NCBI GenBank assembly: GCA_040905185.1
Contig: JBBDRZ010000003.1
Coordinates: 310,001-374,000 of the forward strand
From: DASTEQ01 sp040905185
Lineage (GTDB): Bacteria; Chloroflexota; Limnocylindria; QHBO01
Direction of reading: 5' to 3'
Length of the DNA: 64,000 bases
Below, in pieces: positions 49,600-58,297 of this stretch (position 1 is its first letter; each line of letters begins with the position of its first letter). The notes beneath the pieces were generated by a model. It saw only the letters and a list, made by a program, of their open reading frames with translations. It ran no database searches and was not told the DNA's origin. The translations under genes were made by a program, and so were the position numbers.

Positions 49600-52500
49600 C
49601 TACCGCGGCGTGGGCGCCTCCTTGGCGGCCTCCGGCTTCGCGGCTCGGACAGGCGCGCGCGGCCGCGGGGCGGTCAGGGCGCGGTCAAGTAGGCGGAGGT
49701 GCTGCTCCGCCCGGAGCCCCTGGAAGATCGTGCGCGCCTCTTCGGCCGCTTCGCGGGCGTCCGCGCTTTCGGGGCCCAGCATCGTGACCAAGTCGAGCTG
49801 GGTCATCGCGAGCTCGAAGCGCGCACCCAGATCGCGCCACGCGCGGAGAGCATCGGCAAATCCGGCCCGAGCATCCGGCTCACGTCCCTCGAGCGCCGCG
49901 ATGCCGGCCTCCAGCTCACTCCGGCCGGCCGCTTGCACCCTTCCTGGGATCTCGGCCATCGTCGCGTGAGTCGTGACTGCCCCTGACAGGTCGCCGAGCC
50001 AGCAGGCCAGGCGCGCCGAGCGCAGCAGGGCGGTACTGTCGGGGGCATGCGACCGAGCGAACGATGAGGTCGCCAGGCGGCGCGCCTCTTCGAACTCGCC
50101 GCGAGCGAGGAGCACATCGCTGCGGATCTCCTCCTGAAACGCGATCGCCGCTTCCAGATCGGGCGGCGGGGGGAGCGCCTCGAGGTCTGCATCGATCGGC
50201 TCACCGAGCAGGCCCCGGATGTGGATGCGCTGTAAGCGGGCGACGGGGTGAGCATCCGGATCGTTCCCGAGTGCCTCCTCGCTCTGGGCGGCCGCCCATT
50301 CCCAGTCGCCGATGCGGATCGCGGCATCGACAGCGTTGCCGAGCAGCCAGTAGCCGGGGCCTCCCAGCCCAAGACGCTGCGAGAGCTCGTACCCCTCACG
50401 CGCGACGCGGTACGACATGACGATATCCTCCGCAGCCGCGGCGTAGCTGAGGTTCACACGGGCGCGCAGCTCCTCCACCGACATGCCATGAGAGCGGGCC
50501 ATGCCGACCGCGCCCTCGAGGGTGACGATCGCCTCTTTGATGCGACGGACATCCGCGAGAGCGGCGCCACGGGTGACCAACAACTCGAGCACATCGCGGG
50601 TCAGCTCCATGCGCTCCGCGCTCGGCAGCGTGGCGTCTACGAGTTCCAGGCACCTCTGGGATCGCTTCAGGAGCAGGTTGGCGCGCGCCAGCTCCGCCAT
50701 CAGATGCACGTAGTGGCGCGAATCGGCCAGATCCTCGAACTCACGAGCGGCCTCCTCCAGAAGCGCCACCCCATCGGACAGGCGGCCGACCACATCACGG
50801 TTGAACGCCACACCGACGATGGCTCTGAGCACGCGTCCGCGGTCACCAAGCGGTCGTACCAACTCGAGCGCGCGCTCGGCGTGCGGAGTGGCGAGGTCGA
50901 ATCCGCCGGCGTTCGTCAACGCCTTCGCGGCGGCCGCGTGGAAGTCTGCGGCCTCGAGCGGATCGGTCGTGACCTCGATCGCCCGCTCTAGGTAGGTCGC
51001 CGCCTGGCGGAGCGAGCCGAGTGCGCTCGCCCGCTCCGCGGCTCCTCGCAGTGCGACGCGCGCCTGGGCGGCCACCGCCTCACCCTCGGGCCCCTCCGGC
51101 TGCGCCCGGTAGGCGGAAAGGTAATGTTCGGCCAGGACTCCCGCGATCCCCTCGTCGTCGAGCGTCTCGAAGTGGCGGGCGGCCGAGACGTGGAGGCGCC
51201 TCCGATCGCGCCGCGCCAGGGTCGCGTAGGCCACCTCGCGGATCACCGCCTGCACGAAGCCGTACTGCCCGCGCTCCGGCGAGCGCGGGTCTACGTCGAG
51301 AACCAGCAGCTCGCGTCTGACGAGGGCACGCAGCCGGGTCGCGACCTCCTCGGCCGGGACGCCGCTAACCGCTGCCAACGCTTCGATGGTGAATGTCTTG
51401 CCGATGACCGATGCCGCCTGGAGCAGTGCCCGGTCCTTCGCTTCGAGCGCGTCGAGGCGCGCGGCGACGAGCGCCTGGAGCGATGGCGGAACCGAGAGCT
51501 CTCTCAGATCGCCGACCGGTCGGTAGGCGCCGTCGTCGCGCTCCAGACGGCCGTCGCTGAGCAGCATCCGGACCGTCTCCACGGCATATAGCGGCACCCC
51601 TTCGGCCCGCTCCAGGATCACCGAGACCGCCGCCTCGGGCAGTCCGGGTACCAGCCCAGCCAGCAGCTCCCGCATCTCCACGTCCGAAAGTGGCTCGAGG
51701 ACGAGCGAGGTGAAGTTGCGCCGTCCAGCGCCCCAGTCGGGTCGCCGGTCGAGGAGTTCGGGGCGCGCCATGCTGATGACGTAGATCGGTCGGTCGCGCG
51801 ACCATTCGAGCACGTGGTCGATGAAGTCCAGCAGGCCGCCATCGGCCCACTGGAGGTCCTCGAAGACGAGCACCACCACCGCCCGCTCGGCGATCCGCTC
51901 GAAGAAGGTGCGCCAGGCGGCGAACAGCGACTCGCGGTCACCGCCATCACCCGAACTCGCCTCGAGACCCAGCAGCTGGAGCAGTCGCGGCTCGATCCAG
52001 CGCCGCTCCGTCTCATCGGTCACCCAGGTGCCGACCGTCTCGACCAGCTTGGCGCGCATGGCGGCCGGCTCTTCGCCCTCGGTAATGCCCGCGCGGGAGC
52101 GCACCATCTCGGCCAGCGCCCAGAAGGTGATCCCATCGCCGTAGGCGGGTGAGCGGCCCTGGTGCCAATAGACGAGCTCGGTGACCCCGTCGAGGTACTT
52201 CTGGAACTCCCAGACTAGACGGCTCTTGCCGATGCCGGCCTGCCCCATGATCGAGACCAGCCGCGGCCGGCGCTCGGCGCCGGTGGCCAGGTGGAACTCC
52301 TTGAGCATGCGCAGCTCGGCCTGGCGGCCGACGAAGGGACCCTCGAGCTGCTCGCTGCGGCCGGCGCCACCGCGCCGCGCCACCACGCGCAGGGCGCGAT
52401 AGGACGTGACCGGCGCGACCTTCCCCTTGAGATCCTGCTCGCCGGCCGGCTCGAAGGCGATGGCGCCGCTGGCCGCGCGGAACGTCGTCTCACCCACGAG

Positions 52501-53142
52501 CACGCTTCCCGGCGGAGCGACCGCCTGGAGCCGCGAGGCAGTGTTCACCAGGTCCCCGGAGACCATTCCCTGGTTTGCGGCGCCCAGGGTCACCGCCGCC
52601 TCGCCGGTCAGGACGGCGGCACGTGCCGTCAGCTCCGCGCCGAGTTCCTGTCCCATCTGCGCAACCGCCTCGACTAGGTCGAGCGCGGCGCGCACCGACC
52701 GCTCCGCGTCGTCCTCGTGCGCCGTGGGCGCGCCCCAGATCGCCATCACCGCATCGCCGACGTACTTCTCGATGCTTCCGCCGTATCGGCCGATGACCTG
52801 GCTGGCGGCATCGAAGTACTTCGCCTGGAGCTCGCGCACCGTCTCCGGATCGCGCGACTCGGCGAGCGTCGTGAAGCCGACCAGATCGGCGAAGAGGACC
52901 GAGACGAGCCTGCGCTCTGCGGCCCGGGTTTCGCCGATGACCGGGCCGGCCGAATCGGTGGCGGAGGCGCCCGAGGCTTGCGCAGCTGCGGCGCCGAGCG
53001 GAGAGCCACATTCGCCGCAGAATTTGTCTTCGGGAGCGTTCGCCCTACCGCACGCCGGGCAGGTGACCGCCAGGCGGACGCCGCATTCACGGCAGAACTT
53101 ACGCCCGGCCTCGTTCTGGGTTCCACAGTTGTGGCAGGTCAA
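49600..53142 (-). CDS. Zinc-ribbon - class III adenylate cyclase - AAA ATPase - TPR regulator
   Basis: A 1180-residue multidomain protein. Residues 1-50 hold two CxxC zinc ribbons (CHNCGTQ/CRECG and CPACGRA/CGECG). A class III cyclase follows with VLFADLVGFTTLAESRDPE, GGSIEKYVGDAVMAIWGAP (both metal Asp and the purine-specifying Lys present) and DLVNTASRLQAVAP (transition-state Asn and Arg present), so it should be active. Then come an AAA module (FVGRQAELRML, IMGQAGIGKSRLVWEF, VLVFEDLQWADGG) and a long TPR-rich C terminus. It resembles mycobacterial-type cyclase-ATPase proteins without the usual LuxR HTH. Its signal is unknown. Confidence 0.9.
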   Translation of the reverse strand: MTCHNCGTQNEAGRKFCRECGVRLAVTCPACGRANAPEDKFCGECGSPLGAAAAQASGASATDSAGPVIGETRAAERRLVSVLFADLVGFTTLAESRDPETVRELQAKYFDAASQVIGRYGGSIEKYVGDAVMAIWGAPTAHEDDAERSVRAALDLVEAVAQMGQELGAELTARAAVLTGEAAVTLGAANQGMVSGDLVNTASRLQAVAPPGSVLVGETTFRAASGAIAFEPAGEQDLKGKVAPVTSYRALRVVARRGGAGRSEQLEGPFVGRQAELRMLKEFHLATGAERRPRLVSIMGQAGIGKSRLVWEFQKYLDGVTELVYWHQGRSPAYGDGITFWALAEMVRSRAGITEGEEPAAMRAKLVETVGTWVTDETERRWIEPRLLQLLGLEASSGDGGDRESLFAAWRTFFERIAERAVVVLVFEDLQWADGGLLDFIDHVLEWSRDRPIYVISMARPELLDRRPDWGAGRRNFTSLVLEPLSDVEMRELLAGLVPGLPEAAVSVILERAEGVPLYAVETVRMLLSDGRLERDDGAYRPVGDLRELSVPPSLQALVAARLDALEAKDRALLQAASVIGKTFTIEALAAVSGVPAEEVATRLRALVRRELLVLDVDPRSPERGQYGFVQAVIREVAYATLARRDRRRLHVSAARHFETLDDEGIAGVLAEHYLSAYRAQPEGPEGEAVAAQARVALRGAAERASALGSLRQAATYLERAIEVTTDPLEAADFHAAAAKALTNAGGFDLATPHAERALELVRPLGDRGRVLRAIVGVAFNRDVVGRLSDGVALLEEAAREFEDLADSRHYVHLMAELARANLLLKRSQRCLELVDATLPSAERMELTRDVLELLVTRGAALADVRRIKEAIVTLEGAVGMARSHGMSVEELRARVNLSYAAAAEDIVMSYRVAREGYELSQRLGLGGPGYWLLGNAVDAAIRIGDWEWAAAQSEEALGNDPDAHPVARLQRIHIRGLLGEPIDADLEALPPPPDLEAAIAFQEEIRSDVLLARGEFEEARRLATSSFARSHAPDSTALLRSARLACWLGDLSGAVTTHATMAEIPGRVQAAGRSELEAGIAALEGREPDARAGFADALRAWRDLGARFELAMTQLDLVTMLGPESADAREAAEEARTIFQGLRAEQHLRLLDRALTAPRPRAPVRAAKPEAAKEAPTPR

Positions 53143-53457
53143 CCCGTCGAGTATCGGATCATCCCCGAACGTGGGTCAACCTGCCAGGTTGGTGGAATTG
53201 GCTGGGGCGAAGGAGGCGCAATGGCGCTAGAGGTGGAAGAGGCCCCGCGACCCGTCCGGCTCGCCGGCCTACCCCGGACGGCGGCGCAGGGCCCGTGGGC
53301 GATGGTAGCGGCCGGCCGCTTACTGGCCGCTTACTGCTCGGAGTGCCTGACTCACAGTAAAACGAGTCTGACTCGAGCGATGGAGGCGGCACGGCCTGTA
53401 CCGAATCGCCGGCCTGCTCGCCCCTTCGCGTCCGTCGGTTGGTGTACGGTCGCCGCC
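53143..53457. promoter_or_regulatory. Divergent intergenic region with a palindrome
   Basis: 315 bases between the divergent cyclase gene and the hypothetical gene at 53458. It contains the 13-bp palindrome cgagtctgactcg (53363-53375) and, 22 bp upstream, a related partial dyad gagtgcctgactc (53341-53353). These GAGT/ACTC arms could be operator half-sites. No coding frame is convincing. Confidence 0.4.
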
Positions 53458-54585
53458 ATGGAGAGACGCGATCCACGCCGCCGACCGTACCGCCCCCACA
53501 TCCGGGCGCTCGACGCGCCGACTGATCGTGATCTGGCTCACATATACGTGGCAGGCGCGGACCTCAATCATCCCGACAACGAGCTCATCCATGCAGAGAC
53601 GGAGCTGGGCATGGACTACCTCGGGGTTCAGTCCTACTCGCTGCTGACGGGATACGTCGCCTTCGCGCTGCCCCAGCGCCTCAAGAGCCTGATCCAGCTC
53701 GGGCACGAGGCAGACGGGCTCGCCGCCCGCTTTGGCCCCACTCCCGGGTGGGACGCCCGCGAGAGGTTGGAGATGATCCAGTGGGTCGCCGCCAGCCAGG
53801 TGTGCATGATGATCGAGGAGCTCGCGGCACTGACGACCGCAATCGCCGCGTGGCGCTCCCGGCACGTCGACATCGCGACGACGTACCTACGCTGGCAGGG
53901 GGACATCACCGAAACGATCCGGGATGTCGCGTGGAATCGACGCGAATTCTGGGCCGACTTGGTGGCGTACCCCGGCCACGCTCAGCTTCCGGCGATCGGG
54001 ATGACCGCTGAGGAGGTCAAGGCTTTTCGACCGCTCGTTGACGGGACTCTTGAGCTAGCGCAGCTGGGCGTCGAGTGGGCGCGAACGTTCTTCACCGAGG
54101 AGATGCGCCGGGTGTACGTCCGCTTCAAGCACGGCTTCAGTCTGGTGAGCCCGCTCACTGCCCCAGTCGCGATTGACCTTCACCTCACACCAAAGGCCGC
54201 CATGGCGACGTTTGGCGGGTCGCTCTGCGTCCTTGATCAGACTCGCCGCCGTGATCCGGTGCGACTGCTCGCCATGCGCTGCACGGCCTATGACTTCAGC
54301 GGGATCCAGCAGGCGGCCGTGATGATCGCCGGTACCGCCGGGTTTGTTGCGGGCTCGTTGGTGATGGAGGCTCGGTCCCTCGTGCGCCGCGGGATCCTGC
54401 TCGCAACGGCGGAACTGAGACCGCTCAACTCAGCGCAGCGCAGGGCTCACGAGGTCTACGTCGGCGCTGAGCGGGGGGCAGGCCGCTATAGGTTTCACGA
54501 ACAAGACCACGTCATCCGGCTTCAACGCGACTTGGAAGGCGGGGCTGAGAAGTACCGCGACATCCCCTTGCCAAACCTTGGCTGA
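53458..54585 (+). CDS. Hypothetical protein, unknown family
   Basis: 375 residues from ATG 53458 (MERRDPRRRPYRPH). The sequence is largely helical and amphipathic: LGVQSYSLLTGYVAFALPQ, ASQVCMMIEELAALTTAIAAW and WQGDITETIRDVAWNRREFW. There is a mildly hydrophobic stretch at about 278-305 (AAVMIAGTAGFVAGSLVM). No P-loop, nuclease or metal motif was recognised. An even longer open frame runs upstream but is antisense to the cyclase gene and is not supported. It lies in the accessory region between the cyclase and the toxin-antitoxin pair and may be cargo of an integrated element. Confidence 0.6.
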   Translation: MERRDPRRRPYRPHIRALDAPTDRDLAHIYVAGADLNHPDNELIHAETELGMDYLGVQSYSLLTGYVAFALPQRLKSLIQLGHEADGLAARFGPTPGWDARERLEMIQWVAASQVCMMIEELAALTTAIAAWRSRHVDIATTYLRWQGDITETIRDVAWNRREFWADLVAYPGHAQLPAIGMTAEEVKAFRPLVDGTLELAQLGVEWARTFFTEEMRRVYVRFKHGFSLVSPLTAPVAIDLHLTPKAAMATFGGSLCVLDQTRRRDPVRLLAMRCTAYDFSGIQQAAVMIAGTAGFVAGSLVMEARSLVRRGILLATAELRPLNSAQRRAHEVYVGAERGAGRYRFHEQDHVIRLQRDLEGGAEKYRDIPLPNLG

Positions 54586-54829
54586 ATCGCTGTTTCAGCA
54601 TGGCGCCTGCAAACTGCGACCAGACGACCTGATACGCAGTGCGTAAACGTCGTTAGGTCTCTAGTCACCGGTCGCGACCGGCTCGCCGTCCACGTCCTGT
54701 CGGCATCACGGCATAGCAGCCTGGCGCCTCGGACCAGCGCACCAATAGGAATCGTTAACGTGAGGCGGGCGCACCTGACAGGCAGTCGGGCGTCGTCGTG
54801 GCGTGGCTGTCAGTCTTGCCGCCGCACCA
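54586..54829. other. Intergenic region upstream of the toxin-antitoxin pair
   Basis: No convincing coding frame. The sequence is less GC-rich toward its 3' end, leading into the promoter at 54830. Confidence 0.5.
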
Positions 54830-54858
54830 TTGACACTCCAAGCTTCAGCTTGTAGTCT
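54830..54858 (+). promoter_or_regulatory. Predicted TacAT promoter with an operator palindrome in the spacer
   Basis: TTGACA (54830-54835), 17 bp spacer, TAGTCT (54853-54858). The spacer contains the perfect inverted repeat CAAGCT-tc-AGCTTG (54839-54852). A repressor bound there would block polymerase, fitting autoregulation by the antitoxin-toxin complex. Confidence 0.6.
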
Positions 54859-54885
54859 GTACGCACACTGTTACCACGAAACTCG

Positions 54886-55203
54886 GTGATGAAGATGATC
54901 CCTCATATAGGGCGCAGCACGTCGCGCCCCACGAACACGAAGAGTGAGCGGTTGGCTGTCCGAATCAGCCCGGAGCAGCGCTCGCTTCTCGTTGAGGCTA
55001 GCCGCACACAAGAAAGGACGGTCACCGAGTTCGTTCTTAGCGCGGCCACCCGGGCAGCCGAGGATGTCCTCGCTGACCGACGTCAGTTCGTGCTAGACGA
55101 GCCTGAGTGGACGGCGTTCCGCGCGGCCCTCGATCGACCGCCGCGCGAGTTGCCTCGACTGCGAAGGTTGCTCACTACTCCCAGTGTCCTCGATGAGGCG
55201 TGA
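54886..55203 (+). CDS. DUF1778 (TacA-like) ribbon-helix-helix antitoxin
   Basis: A 105-residue protein (start at 54886 or the ATG at 54892). KSERLAVRISPEQRSLLVEASRTQERTVTEFVLSAATRAAEDVL is the DUF1778 ribbon-helix-helix DNA-binding domain; the C-terminal segment FVLDEPEWTAFRAALDRPP is the toxin-neutralising tail seen in TacA antitoxins. Its stop overlaps the GNAT toxin start. It should bind the palindrome in the promoter and repress the pair. Confidence 0.9.
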   Translation: MMKMIPHIGRSTSRPTNTKSERLAVRISPEQRSLLVEASRTQERTVTEFVLSAATRAAEDVLADRRQFVLDEPEWTAFRAALDRPPRELPRLRRLLTTPSVLDEA

Positions 55204-55745
55204 CCCGATACGGTCCTCTCGAGCGACTAACTGCTGACCACGACACAAGCGAGTTCGACTGCGGCTCCGATGCACAAACGAACTGGCTTCGGAAGCACGC
55301 GCTCCAAGCCCAAGCGGCTGAGACCAGCGCCATCTATGTCGTGTGCCTGGCCGGAAGCCATCGTGTTGTCGGCTACTTCGCTCTCGCTGCCGGCTCAGTT
55401 GAGCCATCCGACGCGCCCGAGCGAATGACGAAAGGGGCGGGCCGCTACCGCATCCCGGTCGTTCTGCTGGCCCGCCTCGGCGTCGACCTCGGCGAACAAG
55501 GGCGTGGACTCGGCAAGGCGTTGATGAAGGAGGTGCTCCTCCGTACGTCTGAGGCGGCAGACACAATCGGTGCTCGGGCGCTCTTGATCCATGCGGAGTC
55601 CGACAAGGCTCGCTCCTTCTACCAGCACCTGGCCGAGTTCGAGCCGTCACCAACAGATCCCCTCCACCTCTACCTGTTGATGAAGGACTTGCGTGCCACG
55701 GTCGGCGAGCCCGCTGCGCCCGATCCAGATCCGCCGAGGTCCTAG
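55200..55745 (+). CDS. TacT-like GNAT acetyltransferase toxin
   Basis: A 181-residue GNAT protein: FDCGSDAQTNWLRKHALQAQ near the N terminus and ARLGVDLGEQGRGLGKALMKEVLLR as the acetyl-CoA-binding motif A (Q/R-x-x-G-x-G/A). These match TacT-type toxins, which acetylate the amino group of aminoacyl-tRNAs and stop translation. FYQHLAEFEPSPTDPLHLYLLMKDL is the usual C-terminal segment with the catalytic-region Tyr. It overlaps the DUF1778 antitoxin by four bases. The last 20 residues are an extra Pro/Asp-rich tail. Confidence 0.9.
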   Translation: MTRYGPLERLTADHDTSEFDCGSDAQTNWLRKHALQAQAAETSAIYVVCLAGSHRVVGYFALAAGSVEPSDAPERMTKGAGRYRIPVVLLARLGVDLGEQGRGLGKALMKEVLLRTSEAADTIGARALLIHAESDKARSFYQHLAEFEPSPTDPLHLYLLMKDLRATVGEPAAPDPDPPRS

Positions 55746-55746
55746 C

Positions 55747-55975
55747 TCAGAACCGCATGGTCGCGGCCTGAAACCGATCTGTAACAGCGAGTGGGAACTC
55801 GTCCTCCCACGCGCAGACTGCCGGCTGGAGCCCGACCGGCAAACCATCGGCGGTGCAGCCAGTTGGCAGCGAGATGGCTGGCTGTCCGGTGATATTCACC
55901 GGGTAGGTGAATCGGATGAACCGGGCGCGCATCCGCTCGTGATACCCGGCGAACTCATTTTGCCGCGTCCGATCC
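55747..55975 (-). pseudogene. Amidase-signature-family protein, C-terminal stump
   Basis: The minus-strand frame NEFAGYHERMRARFIRF, TYPVNITGQPAISLPTG and GLPVGLQPAVCAWEDEFPL is the conserved C-terminal end of amidase-signature enzymes (PxNxTGxPAxSxP, GLPxGxQ). The catalytic Ser-Ser-Lys core is absent, as the frame breaks at the neighbouring flavoprotein gene. It is a deletion remnant abutting the toxin gene. Confidence 0.7.
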
Positions 55976-55981
55976 GAGATG

Positions 55982-57118
55982 CTACCGGCCGAACCAGGAT
56001 CGGAGGCGGTCGGCCTCGAACGCTCGCTTCGCTGCCAGATGCTCCGGCCCGGGCTCGGTGAGGCGCGCCTCGGGTGGATCCGCGAGGAAGCGGCCGGCGA
56101 TCATCACCGCCGTCCCGGCGCCGAGCTCGAAGAAGCAGGCGCCCTCGCCGCTGAACCTCGCGGCGGCCACCCGGCCGGCGAACCCGGCGGCGACCCGCTC
56201 GGCCACGACTTTGCCCTGCGCTTCGGCGAATACGCCGGCCTTGGGTAGCAGCTGGCCGTTCGCGAGGGGGATCGCGGTGACGTCGCCGATCGCGTAGACA
56301 CCGGGGAAGTCGGTCTCCAGCGTCAGCCGGTCGACTGAGATCCACGCTCCGCCACGGGTCATCCCGGCCTCGGTGACGACCGCCGGCGGGCGGTGGGGTG
56401 GAACGCCGAGGAGCAGGTCGAAGTTCAGGCGGTCATCGCCGAACTGGACAGCCCCGTCGACGACGGCCGTTGGCTGACGCGCCGCCAGGAACTCGATACC
56501 CGCGCCGGCCAGCCGCGACTCGACGGTGGCACAGCCGGCTGAGCCGAGCATCGGGAGCGACAGGGGCAGCGGGCTGAAGACCGTCACCGATGCCGCCGCG
56601 CGCCGCCGCGCAAACCGGGAGACGAGGAGCATGGCCAGCTCGAATGGGCCGGGCGGACACGGATAGGGGACACCGAAGATCCCGATCACGACCCGCCCGG
56701 CGGTCAGTCGCTCGATGGCCTCGCGCCCGCGCGCCGTCGCGTCCGGATCGTACGCGTCGATCGCGAACTCCCGGAAGCCGGGCACCCGGTCGGCGTCGTG
56801 CTCCGCGCCCAGGGCGACGACCAGCGCGTCGGCCTCGAGGCGCCGGGCGTCGACGTCGGCCGCCCTGTCGGCCGGATGGATGGCCGTGACCGAACCCTGG
56901 ACGACGGTGATGCCGCCGCGCTCCAGGTCGGCGAGCCGGCGCGTGCCTGCCGCGAGGCTCGTCTCGCCGACCAGCGCCCAGTTCTTTCGGAGACCCATGA
57001 CGAACGACGGCCGGCGATCGACAAGCACGATCTGATCCACTGGATCGAGCTGAGCCCGGAGGGCCACCGCTGTAGCGATGCCGCCGAACCCACCACCCAG
57101 GATGAGGACACGCTTCAT
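55982..57118 (-). CDS. FAD-dependent pyridine nucleotide-disulfide family oxidoreductase (SQR/NDH-2-like)
   Basis: A 378-residue flavoprotein with FAD dinucleotide fold VLILGGGFGGIATAVAL, a second fold region, LVVALGAEHDADRVPG, and the flavin-binding ETDFPGVYAIGDVTAIPLANGQLLPKAG. FGVPYPCPPGPFELAMLL matches the Cys-containing segment of sulfide:quinone reductase/flavocytochrome c sulfide dehydrogenase-like proteins. Only one of the SQR redox cysteine positions is obvious (with GCATVES later), so sulfide oxidation is uncertain; an NDH-2-like role is the alternative. ATG 57118. Confidence 0.82.
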   Translation of the reverse strand: MKRVLILGGGFGGIATAVALRAQLDPVDQIVLVDRRPSFVMGLRKNWALVGETSLAAGTRRLADLERGGITVVQGSVTAIHPADRAADVDARRLEADALVVALGAEHDADRVPGFREFAIDAYDPDATARGREAIERLTAGRVVIGIFGVPYPCPPGPFELAMLLVSRFARRRAAASVTVFSPLPLSLPMLGSAGCATVESRLAGAGIEFLAARQPTAVVDGAVQFGDDRLNFDLLLGVPPHRPPAVVTEAGMTRGGAWISVDRLTLETDFPGVYAIGDVTAIPLANGQLLPKAGVFAEAQGKVVAERVAAGFAGRVAAARFSGEGACFFELGAGTAVMIAGRFLADPPEARLTEPGPEHLAAKRAFEADRLRSWFGR

Positions 57119-57202
57119 CGGTCGGCCTCCTGGTCAGGTTGATCTGGGGCTGTCGCCCAGTGAGCGACCTCCCAACTCATGCAGCCTGGATCCCTCACCG
57201 AC

Positions 57203-57676
57203 TCAGGTTCCGATGGTCGTCCGCCGAGCGATCCTGTCGAACAGGCTAGGGATCCACCAACGTACGAAGTAGAGGCGGCATCCGACACAGTATCCGGTGA
57301 CCGCGAGCAGCGTCTGCAATGCGGCGACACCGATGACCGGGACCCAGCCGAGGCTTGTGAAGCCCGCTGCGAAGAGGGCGACCCCGAGGAGCAGGCCGAG
57401 CGAGCCCAGCGCCTGAGCGAACCGCGGTGGGTACTCGGATTCGGGCTCGGCTTGACCCAGGGCGAGGACCCGCCTGACCAATGGCCACGGCCGCCCGAGG
57501 AGGGAGTAGCGGGTGCCGAACAGGGCGCTGGTGCTCAACGCGAGCGCGATGGCGGCCACGAGGATCTGGGCGCCCGCTAGCAGCGCGAGACCGAGGATAA
57601 CGGCGGAGAGGGCGGCCCCGAACCGGTGGCCGCGCGGATCGATGAGGCGGACGTGGGATACGGGACGGACAGACAT
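57203..57676 (-). CDS. DUF4395-family membrane protein
   Basis: A 157-residue protein beginning MSVRPVSHVRLIDPRGHRFGA, a DUF4395 signature, with four hydrophobic helices and the C-terminal motif ALQTLLAVTGYCVGCRLYF holding a CxxC. DUF4395 proteins often neighbour thioredoxin-like or thiosulfate-sulfurtransferase genes and are suspected of roles in thiol or sulfur redox. Here it is next to an SQR-like flavoprotein, 84 bp downstream of it on the same strand, which fits such a role. No experimental function is known to me. Confidence 0.85.
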   Translation of the reverse strand: MSVRPVSHVRLIDPRGHRFGAALSAVILGLALLAGAQILVAAIALALSTSALFGTRYSLLGRPWPLVRRVLALGQAEPESEYPPRFAQALGSLGLLLGVALFAAGFTSLGWVPVIGVAALQTLLAVTGYCVGCRLYFVRWWIPSLFDRIARRTTIGT

Positions 57677-58201
57677 CGAGGGACCCTTCGTAACGACGCG
57701 GACGGGTGCGGTGGCGGTCGCGGGCGGAACGAGAGGCGAACCGCCGGCACCGGAACTCGATCGCGCTGGGCGCGGACGGCGAGTCCCGCCGGTTTCGAGC
57801 TAGCGGCGACCCGCCGCGGCGGGAGCGCGCCTGCGTCCGGCCGGCACTCGCCGGCGACAGATGCAGGGGCAACTCGCCAATCGGCGCAGACGGTGCTCCG
57901 TCACAGCGACCACATGATAGGCGGATGGTCTGATGCCGTCGAGCACCCGTGTCCGTATGTGACGCGTCGCGTTCCCTTGCGGACTCTGCCGACCGGAACT
58001 GGTGAGGCCGCGCCGACCTTGATGCTCTCGGTCCCGATCGTCCTCAGCTTGGGCAGGCGCCGTCGCACGTAGATCCAATCGCCGACGTGAACTGGGACTG
58101 GGTGGCGACCCCGCACCGCTAGTGCATCATGGAGTGCTGTTAGGAAGTCGCTCCTAGGCGCGTTCCAGCAGTTAAGCGATCAGTTCGAGCGTGATAAGAG
58201 C
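57677..58201. other. Long intergenic region with no clear gene
   Basis: Several frames are open by GC bias only. The minus-strand frame 57901-58116 reads VHVGDWIYVRRRLPKLRTIG and TESIKVGAASPVPVGRVRKG, which looks protein-like but matches no family I recognise and may be a remnant. The region ends at a tRNA-like fragment. Confidence 0.4.
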
Positions 58202-58250
58202 TGGTGGGCGGCGGCGCTGGACTCGAACCAGCGGCCTCTTGCATGTCAAG
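58202..58250 (-). pseudogene. 3' fragment of a tRNA-Val(GAC)-like gene
   Basis: On the minus strand: anticodon loop TTGACAT (anticodon GAC), half an anticodon stem, a perfect T arm (GCTGG TTCGAGT CCAGC), and a GC-rich acceptor 3' strand ending ACCA, with about three extra bases. Sequence 5' of the anticodon loop does not pair with the remaining stem and no matching 5' acceptor strand exists. A break at the anticodon loop is where many tyrosine recombinases cross over, so this may be an old attachment site; simple decay is the alternative. Confidence 0.55.
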
Positions 58251-58297
58251 CGTCCCGGCCTGAGCGCTGTGCTAGCGTGGCGAGCCGAGCGAAATCG

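Noticed and set aside
52717..54585. 622-residue extension upstream of the hypothetical gene
   Set aside because: The first part is antisense to the cyclase gene and low-complexity; the real start is ATG 53458.
58202..58290. A complete tRNA gene ending at 58202
   Set aside because: No 5' acceptor strand complements the 3' strand and the anticodon stem fails to pair on its 5' side.
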